Shown one piece after another: positions 32,994-44,384 of a stretch of DNA of 64,000 nt. Origin of the DNA: Lepidodermella squamata (Eukaryota > Gastrotricha). Position 1 is the first letter of the stretch, and every line of letters begins with the position of its first letter. The DNA lies in NCBI GenBank assembly GCA_047495785.1, contig JBLDXI010000031.1, positions 186,001-250,000 of the forward strand, read 5' to 3'. A model generated the notes under the pieces. It did no database searches and was not told the origin of the DNA. It worked only from the letters and a program-made list of their open reading frames with translations. Position numbers and translations under genes: made by a program.

Positions 32994-34193
32994 ATGAAAC
33001 ACCTTCTGAGTCTCATGCTAACAGTTTTTCTGGCCAACATTTGTTCGGCAACGGCTTTGCCATTGCTGTACGAAAAAAAGGAGGCAGATTATTTCGATAA
33101 CATGTGTAGTCTAGCGAAATCAAAGCGGCTAATTCAAGAAATTCAGATGCAAGGACAGGCAAAAGCAATGCCATTGAAAGGTTCGATCTTCATCTACCTT
33201 TACGAAATCAAAAAAATTGATGACATCAGTGAAAGGTTAGTTAGATTTCGTCTGAAAGATATATATCAATTTTTGCGTTCCTTGTTCAGTTTAACTGCGA
33301 TGGCCACTGTGATTTTCTCCTGGGAAATGCCTACCTTCGGGTGTCTGGGTTTTAACTCAAATACTGAATACGTTTTCTATCGCCCACGAGCTGAAACTTG
33401 GTCACTTTCAGCTACTCATATGAACGCCCTTACAACAGCTGATTGGCCGACTAATTTTTCGAATGAAGTCTACTACAACGCAACAAAAACTCCTGTTATC
33501 GCGGCTCATCAAAACGAAGTCCTCATTGACACTAACTGCGACGGATTTCAATTGACTTTCTTCCCATTCGACAAGATGTTATGCTCGATTGAGCTTGAAA
33601 TCACCGAAGAATCGTATTCAATAACTGTGGAAGCCTTGGAAATTCAACATGATCAGGAATTGCTGGATGATGGTGATATATGGGTTGAACTCACTGCTGA
33701 ATTTAACACGACGAAAGTTTCAATAGAGCGTTCGATTGGTGTTTACGAGCGGCTATCGTATAACATGGCCTTCAGACGCAAACAAGACTACTTTGTCGGA
33801 AATATATTCCTGCCGTTGCTGTCAATGGTTGTTCTTCAGCTGTCATCATTCATCATGAATCCGGGTCACCCGGACAGGCCTATGTTCTGCATCACCGTTG
33901 TTTTGGCCTTCTCTGTACTTCTGTCTATTGTTTTCGACACGATTCCAGCTACGTCCGAGCCAGTACATCTTATCACCGCGATTGTAATCCAGATGGCTGT
34001 ATGCGTCCTGATTACTGTCTACATGCTAGTTGCGAATACATTGGCTGACACGGAATGGGGCGAGCGGAAAAGCAAGGGAGGCTCGTTATCGAATGTTAGG
34101 AAAATGGATATAGCCATTTCCTTTGTCTCATTTTTGGTTTTCGCTGGATCTGGTGGCTATTATGCCTATAAAATGGTTAAAAATATTCCATAA
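32994..34193 (+). CDS. Divergent Cys-loop ligand-gated ion channel subunit 5 (381 aa)
   Basis: Exons 32994-33235 and 33290-34193 (54-bp intron) give 1146 nt. The start is the Met of the signal peptide MKHLLSLMLTVFLANICSATA. The single intron is in a different place from the other channels, and the Cys loop is uninterrupted. It lacks the CPYLR motif. Its Cys loop reads C-DGFQLTFFPFDKML-C, 14 residues between the cysteines instead of the canonical 13. M1 (FLPLLSMVVLQLSSF), M2 starting HPDRP with Leu 9' and Asp 20', M3 and M4 (MDIAISFVSFLVFAG) are present. The M3-M4 loop is about 22 residues. First gene of the plus-strand array and the most divergent member. Confidence 0.85.
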   Translation: MKHLLSLMLTVFLANICSATALPLLYEKKEADYFDNMCSLAKSKRLIQEIQMQGQAKAMPLKGSIFIYLYEIKKIDDISERLVRFRLKDIYQFLRSLFSLTAMATVIFSWEMPTFGCLGFNSNTEYVFYRPRAETWSLSATHMNALTTADWPTNFSNEVYYNATKTPVIAAHQNEVLIDTNCDGFQLTFFPFDKMLCSIELEITEESYSITVEALEIQHDQELLDDGDIWVELTAEFNTTKVSIERSIGVYERLSYNMAFRRKQDYFVGNIFLPLLSMVVLQLSSFIMNPGHPDRPMFCITVVLAFSVLLSIVFDTIPATSEPVHLITAIVIQMAVCVLITVYMLVANTLADTEWGERKSKGGSLSNVRKMDIAISFVSFLVFAGSGGYYAYKMVKNIP

Positions 34194-35125
34194 TTGACAA
34201 GGGAATCCCTCTGTTGACCTAACAACTGTAATTCTAAGCAAATAACCGATTCAATCATCACTTGTGTTCATACTCTTCGCGTAAATTCGTATTTGAGTGT
34301 CGTTATTACAGCTTCAAGCTTGTTGCGAAGTGCGTTCTTGAATTTTCAATTATTGATATCGATAAGAAGCTCTTATTCTTTGCTTGTGGGTTTTATTTTA
34401 TGAATAATTTTTAATAAAAAGACTTCGGACTTCAAGGAAAATTGAACGTTGACTTTCAAAGGAGTTAAAGGTGAACTAACTTGAAAGAAATTGAAAACTA
34501 TGAGAAAAATAAGGTAAAGCCTGTTATTGCAATGAAATGCTAGACTTCGATGTTCGATTTCATGATCGAGACTCAGTTTGAACAAGCTTAATAGGTAAAA
34601 TTTTAAAAAGCCAATTTTCACGTACATTTATTAGGGCGTAGTCACTCTTGTTTTGTGAAAAAGAGCCTATTTCATGCAGTCTCCATTTTTGCAAACGGTG
34701 AATCAGGCGCATCCCCGAATGTTTCCCTATGCCATATCGGCTTCCTTTCTCTCGTTTTCTCGGCTATACTGACAATTCTGTGAGTGCTTCTCAGTTTCTA
34801 TGGTACCAAAGCAAGGCATATCAAATTCACTCAAGTAAACCAAAGTAGTGGCTTATCTCTCGTTTTATGGACTCCTCACCGAGTCTACTGCACCTAGAGA
34901 TAACGTAGCAGCTCATAAATTTGTTTGCTGCGTGACTCAACTTTTATTTTTGTTGTTTATTGCTACTGTTTCTTGGCCCCTGGACAGCAGAATCGAACTC
35001 AAATTGGACGTTAGCCATTATTTCTGAACTAATTGAAAAGATCAGTCGAGTGCAACTCAATTCAGTATTTAAAGATCCTACTATCAGTTTTCCAAACTTG
35101 CATTTTTCTCCTAAAGCTTTAAAAA
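34194..35125. other. Intergenic, about 0.9 kb, no supported gene
   Basis: Open stretches at 34373-34627 (minus) and 34960-35125 (plus) have no splice or family support. The right end is the promoter of the CARD gene. Confidence 0.4.
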
Positions 35126-37256
35126 ATGAGAAAACCTTGGTTACAGTGGCTTCAGCACTACATCGGCCACCACTTTCAGGTGAATCGAGTCGCGATGCTA
35201 TTTGTGCGTGATCAAACATTTTCAATGGCTGAATATGAGTCGATTACCGAACAACGCAACGAAGAAACAAAAACGTTATGTTTCTACAAAACCCTTGTCT
35301 GTAAAGATGAATCTAAACTCGATGTTTTTGTGAGGTAAGTCATAAGTCAATTTTGCTGGAGACGTCTACGGAGTAACCATTCTGTTTTTTAGACATTTGC
35401 GAGAGGTTGGTAACTTGGAGCTGGCCGATGAGCTAGAGCTTGGAATCGCGAAAGAAAGATCGAGGCTGTCGAAAACAGAAGTTTCTGCTCTCCGCCAATC
35501 GTTGAGCTCTGATAGTGATTTCCCGATCGAGGTTCAACCTGCGTCTCCCGATTATTATCCTATGATGAATCATGCGATATCATCCCCAATCTCGCTAAGG
35601 CGGCAAAGTGTTTCTAGCAACCTACGCTTGACTCCTCCATCCGTCGGAGTTATTCCTATGAGAAGTCGGACGAGTAGCCAGAGTGAATTCTTCAATCCGG
35701 GTACACCGCAGCCAACATCCTCATCTTGGCCGAATCGGTTCACTTTTGAGCCCGATCAACTCCAGCGCATGATGGAAGTAATGGAGATAACTCAGGAAGA
35801 AAGCCCTACGAGGCCGATTAACTTGCTTCAAGTTCCTTCAGTGAAGATTTCGAGTTCTGTTGAATCAGACGAAGCTCTTCATTTCAAAGCGGCGCCAATG
35901 CCTTCAAATTCCGACCAAAGCTACCGCCAACAGCTGAGATCGTCTCTCTTCAAAGCATTCGATAGTTCCAGGTATTGCGATGCTTGTATCCGAGACGCGC
36001 TATGTGATCGCATTGAAATTTGGCTGACGATGAGCCCTCGTGAAAGCCTTTTGACTCTTCTTTTCATCGGCCCGAGTGGAACTGGGAAGAATAAAATGCT
36101 AAAGGCAATCGCGGGCGCTCTTCGATGCAAAATTTACTCTAATCCCATCAACCTCTCACAGCAATTGGATGAATCTGAAACCTCGATACTCTTCACTGAA
36201 GGCTACTCCACCAGCAAGTCTGAATCCCTTTCTCTCGTCTCAAACTCGAGCTCGACTGAAGAGAAAACATCGCCGCTCGAATTCACAAGAAGTCTGAGAT
36301 CTCTTCACCGAGATCTTCGATCGGCCCTCTCGAATGGAAACTCGCGGAAAATTCTACATGTAATCATACAAAACAGCGATGACATTTTCAAACTGCTATC
36401 CGAAGAAGATAAGCAAAGTCGAAAACGGTCGTCGTCTTTCTCCTCTTTTAATGATGAAAACTTTAAAAGCTTTTCGCCAGACCTAACCACCGTGAGTTAT
36501 CAGGATGAAATTCTTGATTTTTGATTAATGATAATTTTTCAGTATTTTGGACCGGATTTTTCAAAGCTGTTCTCTGAAAACGGCGTGTTTGTGTTTCGCC
36601 CAGTTTCAAATCGAAATGACGAATTGTCAATCGTTGCAAGAGATCTTAATCGAGCCTGTACTTTCCTCGATCAGCAAAGAAAAGAGAAATCGATGAGGAT
36701 TGTTCGTGATTTCCTGAACGACCTGTCTCTGAAAGCAACGCCCCTCGATCACGTGTCCAATGAAACAAGAGATGCTCTAGCCAGACAACTGATTGACAGC
36801 CTGTCCAGTCAACCTAGCGTTACGCGATTCGACCTTTTCAAAAGCTATCACATGGATTCTAGCTATAAGGAACCTAAAAAGAAACTCAGGTCTCGGTCTT
36901 CGCTGGATAAGCTTTCGAAGTGGCTGCCAGGTAGAAGCTCCTTCCGAGCTTCAAAAAAGCAAAAACCAAGAATTAAGACTGGCGCAGAACTTGAGGAAGA
37001 ACGTCTTCTAGAACGGCTCCTTCTGCACGTCAAAAGCAAGGGTCCTTTGTCACGTAAATGCTATCAATGCATTTTGGATCTGCTGAGCGATTTGTTGACA
37101 AATGAAAGCGATCATCTTCAGTTGGCACTGAAACTCAAGTTCTCTACTGGAGATTCGTCCCAGGCACGCGAATCGCAAATAAATGAAATCACAAGAGGCG
37201 ACCTTGAGTTCAATCTCGTTAGAACGAGAGCTGAGGAAAGAAACATTCCTCCGTGA
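35126..37256 (+). CDS. CARD plus torsin-like AAA+ protein (673 aa)
   Basis: Exons 35126-35334, 35393-36491 and 36543-37256 (introns 58 and 51 bp) give 2022 nt. Residues about 1-85 look like a death-fold CARD (MLFVRDQTFSMAEYESITEQ, then VFVRHLREVGNLELADELE). A long Ser-rich linker follows. An AAA+ region begins near residue 265, with Walker A GPSGTGKN at about 296-303; Asn in place of Thr/Ser is the torsin form. No clean Walker B follows (SILFTEG), so ATPase activity is doubtful. ILHVIIQNSDDIFKLL sits where the sensor-1 strand would be. The C-terminus (LLERLLLHVKSKG...LLSDLL) is helical and might be a second death fold. Possible role: an apoptosis or immune adaptor. The CARD call is firmer than torsin. 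Confidence 0.7.
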
Positions 37257-37731
37257 TTGATCGGCGCCATCCTTACAACGCTTAATTATTACTTTACTCG
37301 TCACTCTAAGCTGCTTTTTACGCCTAAAGATACAAATAAATTACGCCACTATTGAGAGCAAAAGGGTGATCATGGTTTCTATTTACTGTAGAGCCTAGTG
37401 CGGTTTACCTATGAGTAAGAATTCACAAGATCGAGCAGAAAGATTTCTAAATTCGAGGAATTGCTTATCTAGTTATTTTTCTCAGGTAAAATAGGCAAGC
37501 ACACGCTGAACTTGCAAAATAGTAGGACAGTTTTTGTTACTCCAGTATTTATTGGTTTTCAAAGAAAAAATCGTAAAAATGTTCCAGCCTTGCGATTTGA
37601 TTATCTGGAACGATATTCAATAAAGCCCGAATTATTGAAGAGTTCGTTTACTCAGGATTGATCTGATCTCTCATGTTTATCTACAGAAGGGCAGACGCTT
37701 GAAAAGAACAGCTTGCTCTCACATAGCTGTG
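37257..37731. other. Intergenic, no gene seen
   Basis: 3' flank of the CARD gene and promoter of channel subunit 6. Confidence 0.4.
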
Positions 37732-39021
37732 ATGAATTTCCCAAGTTGCGTCGTTTTAGCCTATTTTTTAACATCAACGGATGCTTTTCGGGCGCCCCTT
37801 GAAAGCGAGTTAACTCCAGACGATGCTTTCTGTGCTAAACTGCAAGCAAAATGTCCGTATCTGCGTAGTAAAACCGCGAGACCTGTCGTAAAAGAACTCG
37901 GTAAAAAGATAAGCATAAACCTATCCCTGCAGCCAATAGCATTCATCGGCCTGAATGACGTCGGTCAGCTATTTTCAATGCAAGCGGAGCTGCTTATTTT
38001 CTGGGTGATGCCGGAGTGCGCAAAATGGATGGATTACAGCGAACTGGTGTCAGAAAATAGTCAGAAAATGACTCCGCGTTGTGACTTTCGAGTTCGAGAT
38101 GAAATATGGGTACCACGAATTCAGCATTACAACCGAGTTGGAGTCGACGATCCTTTCATTTGGTGAGGAGCAATTTCATACAAAACTAAACCATAAGGCA
38201 GATTACTTTCCTTTTGAAAAGGCCCCGGGAAGCAGTTGCAAATGTCATGGCTTATGGCTATGCGTATCTTAGCGTAGCCACTCTCTTTGTGTCCAGCTGT
38301 ACCCTCAGTTTTAGAAAGTTTGGAACCTTAATTTGCTTTGAATATTTGCTCTAAATTTCTTGAGGACAGATTCCCTTTCGATACACAAACATGCTCAATC
38401 AGCATTAGCGGTTCAAACTTCATAGAGAAGGATACTTACACGTTCAACGAGGTTCAATTTCAATCATTCAACGTATTCGCGGAAGGAGATACTGCAATGG
38501 AAGAGGTCTTCTCGCCAACAGATCCTTGGCGGCTAGTACGGCAAATTGCAACGAAAACGGAAGCTAATACAACTGCTAATTTCAATTTCGTCATTGCGAG
38601 ACGCGCAGAGTGTTACTTTGCCACTCTTTTCCTCCCGATGATACTTCTAACAATTCTTCAAGTCTCTGTCTTCGCTCTGCCAGCTGATGTGCCGGACCGA
38701 GCTTGCTTTTCTCTGACTGTATTTCTATCTTCATCATTCATGCTAAGCATTCTAACATGGAGCCTTCCAAGCACGCCGGAAACAATACACCTCGCAGTCA
38801 ATTTCGGCGTGAACTTGGCTATCGGAGTAGCTGTATCGATTTATTGCTTGGTCACATGTCGGCTAACGAATGGAGCTAGAGCGTCAAAATACGTCGATGC
38901 TTTTGTGGCGAAATGGAATATTACAAAGATTGATTTCATGGATTTTCTAGCATTTTCGATCACCCTTATTGCGTATATAATACTATATGCCGCCACTTGT
39001 TTGATGATAGCCTTTGAATAA
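37732..39021 (+). CDS. Cys-loop ligand-gated ion channel subunit 6 (392 aa)
   Basis: Exons 37732-38162, 38222-38317 and 38370-39021 (introns 59 and 52 bp) give 1179 nt. The start is the first ATG, at the signal peptide MNFPSCVVLAYFLTSTDAF; an in-frame TTG 33 nt upstream is not a credible start. Motifs: FC-x5-CPYLR, PECAKW, CDFRVRDEIWVP, Cys loop SSCTLSFRK/FPFDTQTC split by intron 2, M1 after RRAEC, M2 starting PDRAC with Leu 9', M3 SIYCLVTCRLTNG, M4 ending MIAFE. It shares the 96-nt linker exon with the minus-strand group. Confidence 0.92.
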
Positions 39022-39539
39022 GTGTCAGCTATCGCCAGCACGTAATACTGTATATGGTTTCATTTCCGATTTTCGTGTGATTTTCGTTATATTGACGTTT
39101 AGAGTTTTGAGCTTTGAGCCACTGTACGTTAATTTTCTTCGATCGGCCTGTCGAAAATGTAAACCAACGTAACATTGCCTGAGAGCAACTAAAATAGGAA
39201 AATGTCGCATTTTGTTGCTGCTCGGACTTTTTGGGGATTGGCCTTTTAGGGCTTTTTAGGCTAGTTTACGTCAGGTTCAAGGTGATAGATGACAAGTAAA
39301 GAGTCATTTATTTGGGACGTTTTTACCACTTCTTTCACGTTGAAAAGCGCCGCGTTTTACACCACCGATCCCTGATCACTCTCGTTATGAGAAACTGCTT
39401 TTCTCATAGCAGCCGGAATTCAATACTGGCTTAGTTGTTAGGAGTACACATGGAAGCAGAAATAACGGGTAATCAGAGAAGAGATGACCAGTATTTGCCT
39501 TTTTTCAACAACTAGTTCTTCTGAAAAAGATTTAACAAT
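39022..39539. other. Intergenic, no gene seen
   Basis: 3' flank of channel subunit 6 running into the degraded start of a channel pseudogene. Confidence 0.4.
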
Positions 39540-39584
39540 GTTTACTATGATTAGAGTTTGGCTGTTAAAACTGGGTAGAACAGT

Positions 39585-40480
39585 CAGGGTATTATACCGA
39601 CCGGTTTTTATTCTAAAAAAACCGCCTACCGGTTTAAACCGATTTATACCGGTAATAAACACCGGTTTTTAATGAATTTCAATAATTGAAGGATTTGACA
39701 AAAGGAGAGTCGAACAACTCAAATACCTTAGCTTCCATTGAATTTTCGAGTGCACCACGTTAATCTACGCAGAAAACTGCATAGTTAGATGTGTTACACG
39801 ACTATTTTCATGAAAATTAGATTAAATGCAATAAAGCAATAAAAATTAAAAAAAGAGCTAATTATCTCCAGATCTGTGATAGCTATGAAAATTCTGGAAA
39901 CGGGAATGAGTTCCCCGTGCAAACTTTACCCCTCCGGGGTTTCTAAGGGGGATTTTGCCATCAAAAGACGCGGTTTTGCCGATTCCTTTGAAAAAATTTT
40001 TTTTTACAATATTCCTATCAACAATTAAAAAACCGGAACTGAATTTTGATTTTGCGATATTTTCGTTAGTTTTGCGAATTATGTAAAGAAATTTGAGTTC
40101 TAGGGGTAATCCGAGGCGCTGAACACGCTGAGCGCATCTGTTTTTACACTGGAAGTATCGGTTATCGAATATCGATTATCGATTATACAGTGAGTGATTG
40201 ATTTTTGTTCGAATTTTGCCGAATCTTACTTGGCAAATGAACCTTCACGCTAAGAATAAAAGCTGATTATCATTACTAATGCAACTCCTGATCTTGTAGC
40301 TCAATTTTTGCCAACACTTCCAACTAGGAAGACATATTCCTGGTGATGTATTGCCATCTAACCGTCGGATTTGTCGGTTTACTTAAAACCGCGGTTTTTA
40401 TTGAACTTGAAAAAAACCGGTTTATACCGGCACCGGTGTAAACTGGTAGGAACTGGTTTGAGTTTAAACCGAATACCCTG
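39585..40480. mobile_element. hAT-type element, 896 bp, inserted in a channel pseudogene
   Basis: The ends are CAGGGTATT and its inverse AATACCCTG; perfect 8-bp duplications AGAACAGT flank it (39577-39584 and 40481-40488). Removing the element and one duplication rejoins channel-like sequence. Subterminal regions on both sides are full of ACCGGTTT/AAACCGGT words, typical transposase-binding repeats. No coding capacity. Confidence 0.85.
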
Positions 40481-40931
40481 AGAACAGTCAATATCAGCCT
40501 CTACCTACAACCGTTGGCATTTGTTGGCTTGGACGATGTCAGCCAGCTGTTTTCAATGCAAGCCGAGGTTCTTATCGTCTGGGCACTGCCGGACTGCGCG
40601 AAATGAATGGAGCTGAGCGATGTCTTATCGGGAAACAGCTCAATAACTGAGTGATGTGACTTTCGTGTTCGAGACGAGGGTTGGGGTTGACGATCCTTTC
40701 TAATGGCAAGAAGACATTTCATGGAATTTTCAAACAATAACTTGCTCTGTCAACTTCATTGAGGCAACCTGACAAAGTCGTGATCGTCATGGCATATGGT
40801 CATGCATATCTGAGCACTGTAACTCTATTCGCCTCATGCTGCTCTCTTCATTTTAGAAAATTCGATCAATTGCCTTTTGCTTACTTTTGTGAAACTTTCT
40901 TTTGATCAGATTCCCATTCGATGAACAGACT

Positions 40932-41033
40932 TCGTTCGTGGCGCGGAAGAACAAGCACTTCAAGCAAAAAATATCCTATCATTAGCACTATGTTTTTTTG
41001 CTTGAAGAGCTTGTTCTTCTGCGCTACGAACGA
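40932..41033. repeat. Imperfect 40-bp foldback in pseudogene Cys-loop exon
   Basis: The arm 40932-40971 (starts TCGTTCGT) is inverted at 40994-41033 (ends ACGAACGA) with about three mismatches and a loop of 22 nt. It sits between FPFDEQT and the following SITISG-type codons, so it is an insertion relative to the intact channels. Confidence 0.75.
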
Positions 41034-41544
41034 CTTGTTCCATTACCATTAGCGGCGCGGACTACATAGGAAAAGCTATATACCAGTTTGACGAGGTTCG
41101 ATTCCGATCATTCAACTTCTTAGAGGGTTCTCCGATCGTTCTTAGAGGGAGAAGGCGGATTCGAAGCTGTATTTTCAAAGGAAACCTTACCGGCTTTTCT
41201 CAACAGTCGCTGTTAAAATAGATCAGAATACTACGGCTAACTTCAACTTCGTGGATGCCAGACGCCCAGAGTGCTACGTCGCCGCGATATTCACGCCGAT
41301 GATAATGCTGACGCTTATGCAACTTTCAGTCTTCGCAATGCCGGCTGAAATGCCTGATAGGGCTGGATTTTCTTCGACCATTTTTCTCGCATCATCTGTC
41401 ATGTTGAACATTGTGACATCAAGCATTCCAACCACGCCCGAAATGACACTTCTAGCGGTAAACTTCGGATTAGGTATCGCCATTGGAGTCTTGATTTCGA
41501 TTTTCGATTTTCGATCTATTGCCTGTTCACATGTCGGCTAACCC

Positions 41545-41873
41545 ATTGAGATATCGCTAAGCGATTCAGTACGTCTTGCCATTGCGATGGCAAGACGTAC
41601 TGAGATGCCCGATCGAGCTGCCATTTCCCTCACGGTTTTCCTCGCATCATCAGTTATGTTGGGGCTCATAACCACTGAATTACCGACAACTCCGGAAACA
41701 GTGTTGCTAGCGATGAATTTCGGAGTTGGCATCGCCATTGGAGTTCTCGTTTCGATCTATTGCTTAGTCACATGCCGTCTGAAGAATGGCGAAATCGCTA
41801 GAGGATACGTCAACGTCTATGTTACGAAGTGGATATATCAACTATGTTCATGATGCTTATGGATTGAGTGCGT
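41545..41873 (+). pseudogene. Channel fragment, M2 to partial M4
   Basis: Reads ARRTE then directly PDRAAISLTVFLASS, so M1 has been deleted exactly between the residues before it and M2. M2, M3 (SIYCLVTCRLKNG) and the loop are intact and closest to subunit 7. It then skips from the W of VTKW to the last residues of M4. A 17-bp perfect palindrome lies at its start. Truncated at both ends; dead. Confidence 0.85.
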
Positions 41874-43129
41874 AAACAATTACTCGCGCTGTATTGTCTT
41901 GAAAGTTTCAAGTTTCAAGTTGAAACCATTAAATTGAACATACATGGCTGTTACACACGCGTATTCAAAAAATGTACATTTAAAAAATTGTTTAGGGTCT
42001 CTAGGATCTAAGATCTTTTTCGTTATCACAGCAAAAACGTTGTACGAAGGCTGCAATCTTTACCCGTTGTCGACGCTAATATGTTTGGCTAATTGATATC
42101 CTACAGGCAGAATGACGACGCGGAGTGAAGCCAGTATTAAATTGAAAGAGAAGGCAAAAGCGCCTTCAGATTTTTCTTGTGTCCCCACGTTAATCGATAG
42201 CAGCCATTTTTTGCCATCGAAGTAAAAATGAAAATACCTAGCTCTGAGAAAGTGGCTCCCTATTCTGAGCCGTATTCCGCGAGAACCAAGTATCAAATCG
42301 GCTGAATCTCATCATCAAACAACATTAATCGACCAGCAAAGAATTTGGAAATATTCAATAACCTATCGCATATTATCGCATCTGTTTTTCTAGTCGATGG
42401 CCTAGGCAAATAATTGCTATGGCTGATGGCTTTATTTTCATTTCATAATATTTACTTCTCTCGTTTTTCGCTTGCTTTGCTAACTAGCAGGTAGAATTGT
42501 GATTTGCAAATTCCGCTCCAGAAAATGATGGCCATGGAGATCGCTGCATGAAGGTTCTCACATGATGATGAATGAGAGAAGAATCTTGGTCTCAAATGGA
42601 TAGATAACATATTATTGAGATATTTGTCCGTCAATAAGTTCCGCACAATTATTCAAACTTCAAACTGTTACGCGAAATAACTAGATATATCGCACTAGAT
42701 TCAACGTTGATTCGGAGCAAAGTGCGATCTGCTTTCAGCTATCGATACAAAACTACAACGCATAAAAATTGTATTCTACTTACAAACGATCACAGCCTGT
42801 TAATGTACAGCCTGTACAAAACGTTCCAAGTGATTAAAGACGATTCAGAGAGATCGAATTTTCGGATCTCAGTATCATACTCAGACCCTGTGCGCTGGGG
42901 GCGACATGTTTAACGACCAGCAATAATGATTTAAAAAACAGCAAGCTGGACAAGAAAATTTGGTGAATATAACTATGCAGGCATTCTCATTACCCATCGA
43001 TTCTAGAAAGTTCTATAGGGTGGGCTCGTAATATTAAGTTGACTTTGAATCGATTTTGAAAGCTAACAATAATCCAATATATTTCAACACTGATATACAT
43101 TCGCTATCAGTTGATTGATCACATTTGAC
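41874..43129. other. Intergenic, about 1.25 kb, no supported gene
   Basis: An open minus-strand stretch at 42296-42060 has one hydrophobic segment but no supporting splice sites or family match. Nothing else recognised. Confidence 0.4.
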
Positions 43130-44384
43130 ATGATCGCGCGGCTTTCATTACAATTTGTGAGTCTTCAGCTAGCTTCAGGCTACATGTTGGCGCCTGAGAA
43201 ATTCGAGCCTGGCCAGCTGACGCTGACTGACGAATTTTGCAAAAATCTACAGGCCATCTGTCCATACCTTCGAAGCAAGCACGCACGGCCAGTCCAAGAG
43301 GAGAGCGACGGAAGAGTACAAATAAACCTCATTCTCAAGCCAATAGCTTTTGTCGGCTTGAGCGATGTCGATCAGCTATTTTCAGTACAGGCCGAGCTGC
43401 TTATTTCTTGGACGGTGCCAAAATGTGCTAAATGGGACAAATATGGGGAGATAAACCAATCAACACCGTATCGCTGTGACTTTCGAATCACTGACGAGAT
43501 TTGGGCGCCAAAATTGAGACATTGCAACAGAATTGGAATAAACGATCCCTTCGAATGGTGAGATTGACATTTTTTTTTGTTCAGAACTTACATTTTCTCT
43601 CCAAGGCCACAAGAAACTGAGGCGAATGTTATGTCGTTCGGCTATACATACCTAACACTCGTCACCCTGTTTGTATCGAGCTGCAATCTCAGCTTTAAAA
43701 AGTTTGAGGATTGCGTTGCTAAGTTTATTTTATGTATGCAATATTCTATTCAATAGATTTCCATTTGATCATCAAATCTGTGCAATAAGCATAAGTGTTG
43801 GTAATTACATGGACCAATTTATAGTCGATATCAACTATGCTGAAATCGACCAAGACAAATCGGCGAAAATGTTCTCCGAGACAGATTCTTGGCGGCTTTT
43901 GAAAAATCATACGAACATAACGAATGATTTTAATGACGTTGACTTCAGCTTCGCCATCGCAAGACGTACCGAATGCTACATGGCATCTATTTTCGCTCCT
44001 ATGCTGATGCTTACGATATTACAGCTAGCTGTCTACGCTATGCCAGCTGACATGCCAGATCGAGCTGGCATTTCCCTCACGATTTTCCTCGCATCTTCAG
44101 TTTTGTTGGGGCTCATAAATACCGAACTACCGAAGACGCCGGAAACAATAATTCTTGCGGCGAATTTTGGAGTTGGCATTGCCATTGGGGTTCTCGTTTC
44201 GATCTATTGCCTAGTCACATGCCGGCTATCAAATGGCGAACTAGCAAAGGACTACGTCGATGTCTATGTTACGAGATGGAATTTGAAGAAAATCGATGCC
44301 ATGGATACAGTTGCATTTTCAATCACGCTTTTCAGCTACCTTATTCTTGACATAACCAGTTGTGTCATGATGCTTATGGAATAG
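43130..44384 (+). CDS. Cys-loop ligand-gated ion channel subunit 7 (383 aa)
   Basis: Exons 43130-43557, 43606-43701 and 43757-44384 (introns 48 and 55 bp) give 1152 nt. The start is the first ATG, at a short signal peptide (MIARLSLQFVSLQLASG). Motifs: FC-x5-CPYLR, PKCAKW, CDFRITDEIWAP, Cys loop SSCNLSFKK/FPFDHQIC, M1 after RRTEC, M2 starting PDRAG with Leu 9' and Glu 20', M3 and M4 (MDTVAFSITLFSYLIL). The donor motif RFPFDHQICAISIS at the exon 3 start is clean. The truncated copy at 41545-41873 is its nearest relative in the window. Confidence 0.92.

Larger units (their letters stand above)
39540..41540 (+). pseudogene. Cys-loop channel pseudogene split by a hAT-type element
   Basis: Recognisable parts, left to right: a weak extracellular start up to 39584; after the inserted element, ISLYLQPLAFVGLDDVSQLFSMQAE at 40489 onward. 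A Trp-to-stop follows CAK in the PDCAKW region (about 40603). The 96-nt linker exon is intact at about 40758-40860. FPFDEQT at about 40912 is interrupted by a 102-bp foldback at 40932-41033. Degraded sequence follows, then M1-M3 at 41251-41520 (RRPECYVAAIFTPM, PDRAGFSSTIFLASS) before a garbled M3 end. It is the same type as subunits 6-7. Multiple stops and two insertions make it clearly dead. Confidence 0.88.

Noticed and set aside
42060-42296. Hydrophobic minus-strand frame, possible GPCR remnant
   Set aside because: No alignment with the GABA-B-like receptor and no flanking exons.
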